Positions 7,620 to 15,120 of a stretch of DNA of 23,503 bases are shown here, one piece after another. Source of the DNA: an uncultured Elusimicrobia bacterium (GTDB lineage: Bacteria; Elusimicrobiota; Endomicrobiia; Endomicrobiales; Endomicrobiaceae); NCBI GenBank assembly GCA_900321055.1, contig ONUQ01000089.1:1-23503 (forward strand). The letters are read 5' to 3'. Made by a program: the position numbers and the translations under genes. The first letter of the stretch is position 1; each line of letters begins with the position of its first letter. The notes below the pieces were generated by a model. It did not search any database and was not told the DNA's origin. It saw only the letters and a list, made by a program, of their open reading frames with translations.

Positions 7620-8189
7620 ATGAATTGTAAATTTATTTTATCACTATTATTTTTGTCTTTTATTTCCGCAAATATATTTGCTACGGATTTAAAAGTAACA
7701 AACATTACAAAAACCGACAAAAATATAAATATAGAATTTAACAATAATTTAACATTATGTAATTTTATATCGGATAACAATTCTTTAATATCACCATACT
7801 ACGAAAACAAAGGAACAAAATATTATTATTTTCATTTCTTAAACAGAAATTTTAAAAACGACATTATTGAACAAATAAAATCCGATACCGTACAATTTCC
7901 GAAAAACGATAAAAATATTGAATATAAAATAAACAAATGTAATATTGTTAAAAACCCTAAAAAAGTATTTGCTTTTATGTCTATTATATTTAACAACACT
8001 GTTGAAGTGCAATGTAACATAATGAAAGGAGACTATGGATTGTGGGTTGCCTGGCCTTCCGTAAAAGAAAAAGATAACTGGAATAAATTGTTCACAATAA
8101 AAGATAATGAACTAAAAAAAGATATTGAAAGTGCCTTAATAAAATTTTACAAACAAAAAAGAGACAAACAAAACATCAGGCAAAAATAA
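7620..8189 (+). CDS. exported protein with two tandem SpoVG-like domains
   Basis: I start at the ATG at 7620 (189 residues) because it begins a good signal peptide, MNCKFILSLLFLSFISANIFA. An ATG at 7602 would add six residues. Residues 101-180 read like SpoVG: IIFNNTVEVQCNIMKGDYGLWVAWPS, then a Trp-Asn-Lys-Leu-Phe turn and the helix KKDIESALIKFYK. Residues 23-87 show the same order in weaker form: LKVTNI, IEFNNNLTLCNFI, ISPYYENKG, FHFLNRNFKNDIIEQI. This suggests an internal duplication. Known SpoVG proteins are single-domain cytoplasmic nucleic-acid-binding regulators, so an exported two-domain form would have a different role. The role here is unknown. Convergent with recG, 74 bases apart. 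Confidence 0.65.
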   Translation: MNCKFILSLLFLSFISANIFATDLKVTNITKTDKNINIEFNNNLTLCNFISDNNSLISPYYENKGTKYYYFHFLNRNFKNDIIEQIKSDTVQFPKNDKNIEYKINKCNIVKNPKKVFAFMSIIFNNTVEVQCNIMKGDYGLWVAWPSVKEKDNWNKLFTIKDNELKKDIESALIKFYKQKRDKQNIRQK

Positions 8190-8263
8190 CAAACACATAG
8201 TTTTAGTTATAAATTCATAGCATATATAAATTTTACAAATGTATTCTTTCAAATAACAAAAAC

Positions 8264-10360
8264 TTAACCTACATTAATGATTTTAGATAATTGATTATAT
8301 TTATTATTAAGCAAAAAATTTATATTTGTATTTTCAGGTGCCAACAGTTGCGGATCTTTGGATATAATATCAACTGCAACCTGTTTGGCATATTCTATAA
8401 GTTTTACATCTTTTATTATATCACCGGCTTTAAATTCGGGAAAACCATGTTGTATAGTTCCCGTAAATTCTCCGGGACCTCTCATTTTTAAATCTTCGGA
8501 TGCAATTTTAAAACCGTCACAAGTGGAAGTCATTATTTTTAGTCTTTGTTTTGCCGTTTGCCCTTTAGCATCCGATATAAGAATACAGAAAGATTTTTTT
8601 TGTCCTCTTCCTACTCTGCCTCTTAACTGATGCAAAGTTGCAAGTCCGTATCTGTCCGCATGCTGAATAATTATCATTGTGGCATTCGGAACATCTATTC
8701 CGACTTCTATAACGGTTGTTGCTATAAGAATATCATATTCTTTATTTTTAAATTTCATCATCACTTCATTTTTTTCTTTAGGGTTCATTTTACCGTGAAG
8801 AAGAGCAACTCTATTATTTTGAAATATGGTTTTAGATAATTTTTGAGCTTCTTGTGTGGCAGATTTAAGCTCACTTTTATCCGACTCGTCAACAAGAGGA
8901 TAAACTATATAAATTTGGTTACCTTTTTCTATTTCTTCTTTAGCATTCATATAGGCAATATTTTCAGATAAACAATAAGTTTCAATAGGTGTTCTGTTCG
9001 GGGGAAGTTCGTCTATTACACTTACGGACATTTCTCCATAAATTGTCATAGCAAGACCTCTTGGAATAGGGGTGGCTGTCATCATTAAAACATCCGGATT
9101 ATTCCCCTTTGCAAGAGCAGAGGCTTTTTGTAAAACACCAAACCTGTGTTGTTCGTCAATTATTACCAAACTTAAATTTTTAAAATTTATTCTATCCTGC
9201 ATAACGGAATGAGTTCCTACAATTATGTTAGTGATTCCGTTTTCTATTTGCGGTAAAATTTCTTTTTGCTTCTTTTTAGATTTTAAACTTGATGATGTAA
9301 CAAGTTCTATATTAACATTTAATCCTTCAAGCATATTTTTAAAAGTAAGATAATGCTGTTCCGCAAGCAGTTCTGTCGGTGCAATAATCGCAGTTTGATA
9401 CCCGTTTTCCACAGCAAGCAAAATAGCACTTAAAGCAACGACTGTTTTCCCTGAACCTACATCACCCATAAGCATTCTGTTCATTGCTTTTTTGCCTGTC
9501 ATATCATTAAAAATTTCATTTATCGCTTTTTTCTGTGCTTTTGTAAAATCAAACTTTAATCTGTTTTTAAACGGTGTTAATAAACTCCTTTTAATTTCAT
9601 ATTTGCTGACTTTTTGTTTAATAGCATTCTTTTGTTTAGCTTTTGAAAGAACAATTTGCAACAGCAAAAATTCCTGTAAAGCAAAAGACTGTCTTGCAAG
9701 TTCGGCTTCCTGTAATGAATTTGGAAAATGTAGTGTTTTAATGGCACGGGATATGGAAGGTAAATTCGTTTTGTATTTCACATTATTTGAAATTATATCC
9801 GGATATATATCAGCCATATCATTTAAAATCAGTTTCAAAGCTAAAGAAATATTCTTTTGTGTTATTCCGGCAGTTAAATCATATACGGGAACAAGTTTAT
9901 TAAAATTTTCGGTAACGGCATTTTCATTTTCAACAATTTCATAATCGTCAACGGAAACCTGCTTCTGTCCAAACTTTATTTCACACATACCATAAATATG
10001 TACAAAAGAATCTATTTTAAAATCTTTTTTTATTGTCGCAAAAACATCAAACTTAGCATAAGGATTAATTTTTCTGAAAAAATTTGCGGTTATACTTCCC
10101 GAACCGTCTTTTATCTCGGCAGAAAAAACAGACAGATTCATGGAAAGTTTCTTTATATAGACATTCGTAATTTTTCCAAAAACACAATAATGTTGATTGA
10201 ACAATATTTCGGATATTTTAGTTTTTTTTGTTCTATCCTGATAAGTTCTCGGAAAAAAAGTTATTAAATCTTCAACGGTATTGACAGAAAGCTTTGACAA
10301 AGCCAAAGCTCGTTTAGGTCCGATACCTTTAATATATTTTATGTCTGTAGATAAATCCAT
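8264..10360 (-). CDS. recG: ATP-dependent DNA helicase RecG
   Basis: This 698-residue RecG remodels stalled forks and branched DNA. An N-terminal helix-hairpin segment (IKGIGPKRALAL, 10-21) is followed by the OB-fold wedge domain (about 50-145). The superfamily 2 helicase core comes next: Walker A GDVGSGKT (299-306), the APTELLAEQH region (328-337), DEQH box (402-405), TATPIPR (428-434), TTVIEVGIDVPNA (548-560), and QLRGRVGRG (578-586). The C-terminal TRG-like region is present (KMRGPGEFTG). Length is normal for the family. There is no Shine-Dalgarno before the ATG; a -10 box sits six bases upstream, so the mRNA is probably leaderless. It stands alone on the minus strand. Confidence 0.97.
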   Translation of the reverse strand: MDLSTDIKYIKGIGPKRALALSKLSVNTVEDLITFFPRTYQDRTKKTKISEILFNQHYCVFGKITNVYIKKLSMNLSVFSAEIKDGSGSITANFFRKINPYAKFDVFATIKKDFKIDSFVHIYGMCEIKFGQKQVSVDDYEIVENENAVTENFNKLVPVYDLTAGITQKNISLALKLILNDMADIYPDIISNNVKYKTNLPSISRAIKTLHFPNSLQEAELARQSFALQEFLLLQIVLSKAKQKNAIKQKVSKYEIKRSLLTPFKNRLKFDFTKAQKKAINEIFNDMTGKKAMNRMLMGDVGSGKTVVALSAILLAVENGYQTAIIAPTELLAEQHYLTFKNMLEGLNVNIELVTSSSLKSKKKQKEILPQIENGITNIIVGTHSVMQDRINFKNLSLVIIDEQHRFGVLQKASALAKGNNPDVLMMTATPIPRGLAMTIYGEMSVSVIDELPPNRTPIETYCLSENIAYMNAKEEIEKGNQIYIVYPLVDESDKSELKSATQEAQKLSKTIFQNNRVALLHGKMNPKEKNEVMMKFKNKEYDILIATTVIEVGIDVPNATMIIIQHADRYGLATLHQLRGRVGRGQKKSFCILISDAKGQTAKQRLKIMTSTCDGFKIASEDLKMRGPGEFTGTIQHGFPEFKAGDIIKDVKLIEYAKQVAVDIISKDPQLLAPENTNINFLLNNKYNQLSKIINVG

Positions 10361-10366
10361 TTTTGT

Positions 10367-10372
10367 ATTATA
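10367..10372 (-). promoter_or_regulatory. -10 box immediately upstream of recG
   Basis: The minus strand reads a perfect TATAAT, with only six bases (ACAAAA) before the recG ATG, so transcription would begin at or next to the A of the start codon. No good -35 is visible: the best, ATGAAA, needs a 19-base spacer. Confidence 0.5.
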
Positions 10373-10609
10373 CTAAATTTATGTTATAGATTTTCATAAT
10401 AAAAGTATTTATATCCAAACCATATATTATTCTCAAACAACAAAGACATTGAAATTTTCATAAAGAATTATATATTCGCTATTAAAAAATATCAAACAGA
10501 TAATATAAAAAGCAATAGCACAATTTTTTGTGTGATACTCAGTAAAAAATAAAATAGTTCGTACTGTCTAATAACTTCTGCAAACCAATACAAACATACA
10601 AACAAACAA

Positions 10610-10639
10610 TTGACAACAAATAATTTTATTATATACAAT
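10610..10639 (+). promoter_or_regulatory. sigma-70-type promoter of the tol-pal operon
   Basis: A perfect TTGACA (10610-10615), an 18-base spacer, and TACAAT (10634-10639, five of six matches) lie upstream of pal. The predicted start near 10646 gives a leader of about 52 bases. It is the clearest promoter in the window and the only good one before the eight-gene block. Confidence 0.6.
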
Positions 10640-10661
10640 ATGAGGTCGTTATGAGGTCGTT
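10640..10661 (+). repeat. 11-base tandem repeat at the start of the pal leader
   Basis: ATGAGGTCGTT occurs twice in direct succession, right after the -10 box and across the predicted transcription start. It could be an operator or a leader element; each copy carries an ATG. Confidence 0.8.
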
Positions 10662-10697
10662 GTTGTTTAAATATTAAAAAATTTATAGGAGATTAAA

Positions 10698-11231
10698 ATG
10701 AAAAATTATTTTTTACTTAGTTTGTTATTTGTATGCTTGACTGTTACTTCTTGTGCAAAAAAGCAAACTGTTGCTGCAGAAAACAATGAGGAAAATGTTG
10801 TAGCCGAACAAGTTTCAAATGATACATCCTCCATGGATCCAAAAAACTTTTCTCAAGAACCATCAGTCAGAGAAACAGAAAAAGATACAGTTCCTGATTT
10901 GGAAATACTCTATTTCCCCTTTGACAGCAGTAAAATTTCTAAAGACGGATTAGAAGTATTAAAGGAAAATACAACCTATTTAAAAAAGAATCCTACATTA
11001 AATATTGTTGTTGAAGGTCATTGTGATGAAAGAGGAACTGCCGAATATAACTTAGCTTTGGGGCAAAAAAGAGCCGTAAAAGTTAAAGAGTATTATGTTC
11101 AGCTGGGAATAAGTCCAAAAAGAATTGCTACAATTTCTTACGGAGAAGAAATGCCACAAGATTCAAGACATAATGAGGCAGGTTGGGCAAAAAACAGAAG
11201 AGCAGAAACAAAAATAATCAAAAATAATTAA
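10698..11231 (+). CDS. pal: peptidoglycan-associated lipoprotein Pal
   Basis: This 177-residue lipoprotein has a signal ending in the lipobox VTSC (Cys19), a low-complexity acidic linker, and an OmpA-type peptidoglycan-binding domain from about residue 68. The hallmark GHCDERGTAEYNLALGQKRA (107-126) includes the Asp and Arg that hold the diaminopimelate of the peptide stem. It anchors the outer membrane to the cell wall and is the cargo moved by TolB and the TolQRA motor. AGGAG lies six bases before the ATG. First gene of the operon, behind a clear promoter. Confidence 0.95.
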   Translation: MKNYFLLSLLFVCLTVTSCAKKQTVAAENNEENVVAEQVSNDTSSMDPKNFSQEPSVRETEKDTVPDLEILYFPFDSSKISKDGLEVLKENTTYLKKNPTLNIVVEGHCDERGTAEYNLALGQKRAVKVKEYYVQLGISPKRIATISYGEEMPQDSRHNEAGWAKNRRAETKIIKNN

Positions 11232-11247
11232 GTAGAGAATATTTCAA

Positions 11248-11961
11248 ATGAAAATATATTTATTATTATCATCATTGGTTTTACTTGCAGGTTGTGTTTC
11301 TTCCGGCGGGCAAACGGAACTTGATTCTTTAAAAAAAGAAATATCTAAGTTACAGATAAAATGTGCAGGTTTGGAATCAAGGCAAGCCGATCTTTATTCA
11401 AAATATGAAGAAAATTTAGTAAATACAGACACTAATAAAGCTTCTATTCAAGAATTATATAAAAAGACTGAGCAACTGTCTCAAGAAGTCAGTGAAATGT
11501 CTGTTGTTTTAAAAAAGAAAACAGATAATAATACTGCTACAGGGGCAGAAATTAAAGTTCCGTCTAAATTATACGAAAATGCCTATAATGATTTTTTATT
11601 AGGAAAATATGAAGTTGCAATAATGGGTTTTAAAACTTTTATAAAGCAATACAAAGAACATGATTTGGCCGTTCAGGCACAGTATTATATAGCAGAATCA
11701 TTATACTCTCAAAACAAATTTGCAGATGCTTATACAGAATATGAGAAAATTGAAAAACATTATCCTAATTCTGAATTTGTAGCTTCGTCAAGATTAAAGA
11801 TGGCATTATGCTTGGAATTACTGGGAAAGGAAAAAGATTCTATTCTCGTTTTGCAATCAATATTAAAAAATTTCCCTAAGAGTTCAGAAGCATTTACCGC
11901 AAAAGAAAAAATAAAAATATATAATGCAAAAAAATACGAATGGAAAAAAGAAAAAAAGTAA
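11248..11961 (+). CDS. cpoB: Tol-Pal coordinator CpoB (YbgF), lipoprotein form
   Basis: This 237-residue protein has a lipobox LAGC (Cys16), a coiled-coil-like stretch (about 22-92) and a C-terminal TPR domain (about 107-225) with units such as ENAYNDFLLGKYEVAIMGF and AQYYIAESLYSQNKFADAY. That is the CpoB/YbgF layout: the coiled coil trimerises and the TPRs bind TolA. E. coli CpoB is a soluble periplasmic protein; here the lipobox predicts a lipid-anchored form. It lies 16 bases after pal, and its end overlaps tolA by 22 bases. Confidence 0.88.
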   Translation: MKIYLLLSSLVLLAGCVSSGGQTELDSLKKEISKLQIKCAGLESRQADLYSKYEENLVNTDTNKASIQELYKKTEQLSQEVSEMSVVLKKKTDNNTATGAEIKVPSKLYENAYNDFLLGKYEVAIMGFKTFIKQYKEHDLAVQAQYYIAESLYSQNKFADAYTEYEKIEKHYPNSEFVASSRLKMALCLELLGKEKDSILVLQSILKNFPKSSEAFTAKEKIKIYNAKKYEWKKEKK

Positions 11962-12752
11962 TACTAAGAATATCAGCAATAAAAACAAAAATAAATAACT
12001 TAGGATTACTCCCTTTTATTATTTTATCCGTAATTTTTCATAGTTTAGTTTTTTGGATATGTTTCTATAATAAAACGAGGCAGAATTTTTTTGTACAAGC
12101 TCCATTTGAAGTATCTTTTTATTCCCCTGTAGAAAGTAAAACAGGAAGTAAAGCAGATATTGAAAAGAAAGTGAATATAGAAGAAAAAAAAGTTATTGAA
12201 GAGATAAAAAAAGAAGAAGTTAAAGAACAAAAGATTACTAAAGATGATATAGTAATAAAAAAGAAAAAAGATACAAAGAAAAAAAAGAAGATTGAAAAAA
12301 AGGCAAAGCAACAAAAATTGGAGCAACCGAAAGCAGAACAGCCGAAAGTAGAACAACCGAAAACAGAGCAACAGAAAAATGAACAGACGGTTGTTAAAGA
12401 AGGGAATCCTCAAGGAATATCAGGAACAGGTAGCCAGACATCCTCCGGTTCAAAAGGCATTATGTTGGAAAATAAGAATTTTAAATATTCTTACTATACG
12501 AACACAATAGTAAAAAAGATTAGGAAGTATTGGCAGTGGTCACAAGTAACAGAGGGTTGTAGAGCTATTGTTTATTTTAGAATTTTAAAAGACGGTTCTG
12601 TTGCTGAAGTAAAAATAAAAGAAAGTTCTAAAAATGAAGATTTTGATCAAAATGCTATAAGGGCTGTAATGTTATCCGGTCCTTTTGCCCCGTTACCATC
12701 GGGATATAACGAAAATTATTTAGGAGTTTATTTTGAATTTAAATATAATTAA
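11940..12752 (+). CDS. tolA: TolA-like energy transducer
   Basis: This 270-residue protein has a single N-terminal membrane segment (about 21-43) with the S-x3-H motif of TolA/TonB (Ser30, His34), which contacts TolQR. A long Lys/Glu-rich helical stretch (70-150) follows, with repeated EQPK units near its end. A C-terminal TonB/TolA-type domain (about 178-270) reads RKYWQW, IVYFRILKDGSVAEVKI, AIRAVMLSGPFAPLP. It links the inner-membrane proton motor to TolB and Pal. TonB-like by sequence, but placement between cpoB and tolB supports TolA. The start overlaps the cpoB end with no Shine-Dalgarno, so translation is probably coupled. Confidence 0.88.
   Translation: MEKRKKVILRISAIKTKINNLGLLPFIILSVIFHSLVFWICFYNKTRQNFFVQAPFEVSFYSPVESKTGSKADIEKKVNIEEKKVIEEIKKEEVKEQKITKDDIVIKKKKDTKKKKKIEKKAKQQKLEQPKAEQPKVEQPKTEQQKNEQTVVKEGNPQGISGTGSQTSSGSKGIMLENKNFKYSYYTNTIVKKIRKYWQWSQVTEGCRAIVYFRILKDGSVAEVKIKESSKNEDFDQNAIRAVMLSGPFAPLPSGYNENYLGVYFEFKYN
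12321..12377 (+). repeat. EQPK-type short repeats in TolA
   Basis: Codons 128-146 of tolA encode a four- to five-residue repeat (LEQPK, AEQPK, VEQPK, TEQQK). The DNA copies differ at several positions, so the array is older than the PVQQQ array at 3473. Confidence 0.8.
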
Positions 12753-14037
12753 AATCATTTCAGTGTTTGTTTTTGTATTTGTTTTCTGCATTTTAATTTC
12801 AACAAAATCTTATGCGGAAAACGATGTTTTTTTATCTCTGTCTTCAGGTGGAGCCAGAGCCGGTATCGGACTTACGGAATTTGTTCCGAAAAATGCTCTT
12901 TTGGAAGAAATAAACCTATCAAAAGATTTTAGAGATGCTTTAGAGTCTGATTTAATTTTATCAAGACATTTTAATGTTGTTACAGCCGATACATCTTATA
13001 AATTTGATTTAGAAAAACAATTTTCATACTGGACTTCAAAAAAAATTTCAGCTTTAATAACAGGTACCATTTCCGTTGAAAAAACGGAAACACTTCTGGT
13101 AACTGTTAAAGTATACGACATAGAAAGTAAACAAATTATATGGGAAGAAAAATATAGAGATAAAAAAAACAAATACAGATATATAGCACATAAAATAAAT
13201 AACGAAATTGTTAAAAGGTTTACCGGCGAAGATGGTATTGCCTGTTCAAAAATAGCATTTATCAATAACAGCACAAAATTTAAAGAAATTTATGTGGTTG
13301 ACTATGACGGCTATAATTTAAGAAGATATACAAAGGACAATAACTTAAATATTTTACCTAAATGGATTCCTTATTCTTCAATGATAATGTATACATCATA
13401 TTTATATAACAATCCTGACTTGTTTATACTGGATATATTAAAAAATAAAAGAAAAGCCGTATCTACTATTCAAGGTTTAAATTCTCCTGCTTGTTTTTCT
13501 CCGGATAAAAAAACAATAATCGCAACTCTATCAAGAGGCGGTTATCCTAATTTGTTTTTATTAGATGAAAAAGGAGCTGTTATCAGAAGATTAACCGAGG
13601 GCAGACATATTGATACAAGTCCAAATTTTTCACCCAGCGGTAAAGAAATAGCTTTTATTTCAGATAGAGCCGGATATCCGCAAATTTATATAATGGATAT
13701 AGATGGTGTAAATCTAAGAAGATTGTCTACCAAGGGTAATTGTGATTCTCCCGTATGGTCACCTAAAGGAGATAAAATTGCATTTACAATGAGAGATAAC
13801 GGAAAATTTGATATCTTCCTATATGATCTGCCAAAGAAAAGAATTATCCGTCTTACGGAAAATTCAGGAAATAATGAAAACCCGTCTTGGTCACAAGATG
13901 GAAGATTTATAACTTTTTCATCAACAAGAACCGGTAAAAGTGCAATATACATTATCGGCATAGATGGAACGGGAACAAGAAAACTTATTGATATGTCGGG
14001 TGAATCTTATACTCCGTCATGGTCTCAGAATTTATAG
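12733..14037 (+). CDS. tolB: Tol-Pal translocation protein TolB
   Basis: This 434-residue protein is close in length to E. coli TolB. A signal peptide (about 1-28, ending SYA) precedes an N-terminal alpha/beta domain (about 30-150). A six-bladed WD40-like propeller follows, with repeated blades such as SPSGKEIAFISDRAGYPQIY, SPKGDKIAFT and SQDGRFITFSSTRTGKSAIY. TolB binds Pal and is pulled by TolA. It starts at TTG: AGGAG at 12722-12726 lies six bases upstream and no ATG fits. The start overlaps the tolA end by 20 bases. It ends in TAG. Confidence 0.95.
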   Translation: MNLNIIKIISVFVFVFVFCILISTKSYAENDVFLSLSSGGARAGIGLTEFVPKNALLEEINLSKDFRDALESDLILSRHFNVVTADTSYKFDLEKQFSYWTSKKISALITGTISVEKTETLLVTVKVYDIESKQIIWEEKYRDKKNKYRYIAHKINNEIVKRFTGEDGIACSKIAFINNSTKFKEIYVVDYDGYNLRRYTKDNNLNILPKWIPYSSMIMYTSYLYNNPDLFILDILKNKRKAVSTIQGLNSPACFSPDKKTIIATLSRGGYPNLFLLDEKGAVIRRLTEGRHIDTSPNFSPSGKEIAFISDRAGYPQIYIMDIDGVNLRRLSTKGNCDSPVWSPKGDKIAFTMRDNGKFDIFLYDLPKKRIIRLTENSGNNENPSWSQDGRFITFSSTRTGKSAIYIIGIDGTGTRKLIDMSGESYTPSWSQNL

Positions 14038-14062
14038 TTTATAAAAAGGAAAAGGTACTATT

Positions 14063-14701
14063 ATGTTTGAAGGGAAAAGTCTTTTTGAAATTTTGAATAT
14101 GGGTGGTTGGACATTATATATATTACTTATAATTTCAATATTATCTATTTCCATAATATTGTTGAAAATTGTTGAATTCAGAAAAAAATCCATAAAAAAT
14201 ATTGATAGCTTGTTAGCAGAAATAAAAGTTTTAGTAAATAAAAAGGAAATATTTAAAGCAATACAATATTGTGAAACAATGAATAAGCCCGTATCAAATG
14301 CAATAATAGCAGGTTTAAAAAAATTTTTGGAAACAAATACATCACATATTGAAGAAACAATGAGAAGAACTATGTCTATTGAAGTTGTAAAGTTAGAAAA
14401 ATATACAACATTTATAGCAACAATAGGTGCAGTGTCGGTGTATATAGGTTTGTTTGGAACGGTTTTAGGTATTATTCGTTCCTTCCATGATATTTCTTTA
14501 GCAGGTTCGGGAGGAATATCTGTCGTTATCGGCGGTGTTTCAGAATCTCTTATTGCAACGGCTGCAGGACTATGTGTTGCCATACCTGCCGTAGTAGCTT
14601 ATAATTTTTTTACAAGGGCAATAGATAAATTTGTTGTAGAAATGGAATATGCTTTATCCGCATTAAAAGAAATAATAGAATCGGTATTAAACAATGAATA
14701 A
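14063..14701 (+). CDS. tolQ: Tol-Pal proton motor subunit TolQ
   Basis: This 212-residue MotA/TolQ/ExbB-family protein has three membrane segments (about 15-37, 116-138 and 155-183). The last two carry the conserved GLFGTVLGI (129-137) and ESLIATAAGLCVAIPAVVAYN (161-181) motifs. With TolR it forms the proton channel that energises TolA. A purine-rich AGGAAAAGG lies about eight bases before the ATG, 25 bases after tolB. Sequence alone would not separate TolQ from ExbB; the operon does. Confidence 0.92.
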   Translation: MFEGKSLFEILNMGGWTLYILLIISILSISIILLKIVEFRKKSIKNIDSLLAEIKVLVNKKEIFKAIQYCETMNKPVSNAIIAGLKKFLETNTSHIEETMRRTMSIEVVKLEKYTTFIATIGAVSVYIGLFGTVLGIIRSFHDISLAGSGGISVVIGGVSESLIATAAGLCVAIPAVVAYNFFTRAIDKFVVEMEYALSALKEIIESVLNNE

Positions 14702-15101
14702 GAAAAAAAGAGTTGTTGCAGATATCAATATTACACCGTTTACGGATGTTGTTCTTGTTTTACTTATAATATTTATGATAACAACACCTATGTTGTCTCA
14801 GCATGAGATAAAAATCAATTTGCCAAAAGTTGCACAAAATACAGAACGAACGGAAGATAAAGTTATAGAAATAATTATAGATAAGAATGGCTTTATTTAT
14901 ATAAATAAAGAGCAAGTGCATAAAGATCATTTTATGACTTTATTAAAAGATAAAATTGAAAAAGATCCTAACAGACCGGTAATAATTAAGGGAGATAAAG
15001 CTATAAAATACGATTCGGTTATTGCCGTTATGGATATGGCAAAGAGAGCCGGAGTATCAAGATTCGGATTAGCCATAGATGTTGCAGATAAGAAGAAATA
15101 A
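14694..15101 (+). CDS. tolR: Tol-Pal proton motor subunit TolR
   Basis: This 135-residue TolR/ExbD protein has a basic cytoplasmic tip and one membrane segment (about 15-34, INITPFTDVVLVLLIIFMIT). The segment carries the conserved channel Asp18. A periplasmic domain follows, with the typical IEIIIDKNGFIYINKEQV and RPVIIKGDKAIKYDSVIAVMDMAKRAGV segments. The start overlaps the tolQ stop by 8 bases, as usual for this pair. Last of the six Tol-Pal genes. Confidence 0.95.
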   Translation: MNKKKRVVADINITPFTDVVLVLLIIFMITTPMLSQHEIKINLPKVAQNTERTEDKVIEIIIDKNGFIYINKEQVHKDHFMTLLKDKIEKDPNRPVIIKGDKAIKYDSVIAVMDMAKRAGVSRFGLAIDVADKKK

Positions 15102-15120
15102 TATAAGTTGGTGGTTTAAA

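Larger units (their letters stand above)
10361..10697. other. 337-base divergent intergenic region between recG and pal
   Basis: This A+T-rich gap holds the recG -10 box at its left edge and the pal promoter, an 11-base tandem repeat and the pal ribosome-binding site at its right end. I see no gene, RNA or terminator in the central 200 bases. Confidence 0.6.

Noticed and set aside
12045..12413. A 122-codon minus-strand frame rich in Phe and Leu opposite tolA.
   Set aside because: It is the mirror of the Lys/Glu-rich AAA/GAA codons of TolA; tolA has clear domains at both ends and the antisense frame has none.
14032..14583. A 183-codon minus-strand frame opposite tolQ.
   Set aside because: tolQ on the plus strand shows all family motifs; the antisense frame has no recognisable domain or ribosome-binding site.
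11940..15101. The motor genes as an ExbB-ExbD-TonB set.
   Set aside because: Sequence alone is ambiguous, but the adjacent tolB, pal and cpoB identify a Tol-Pal system.
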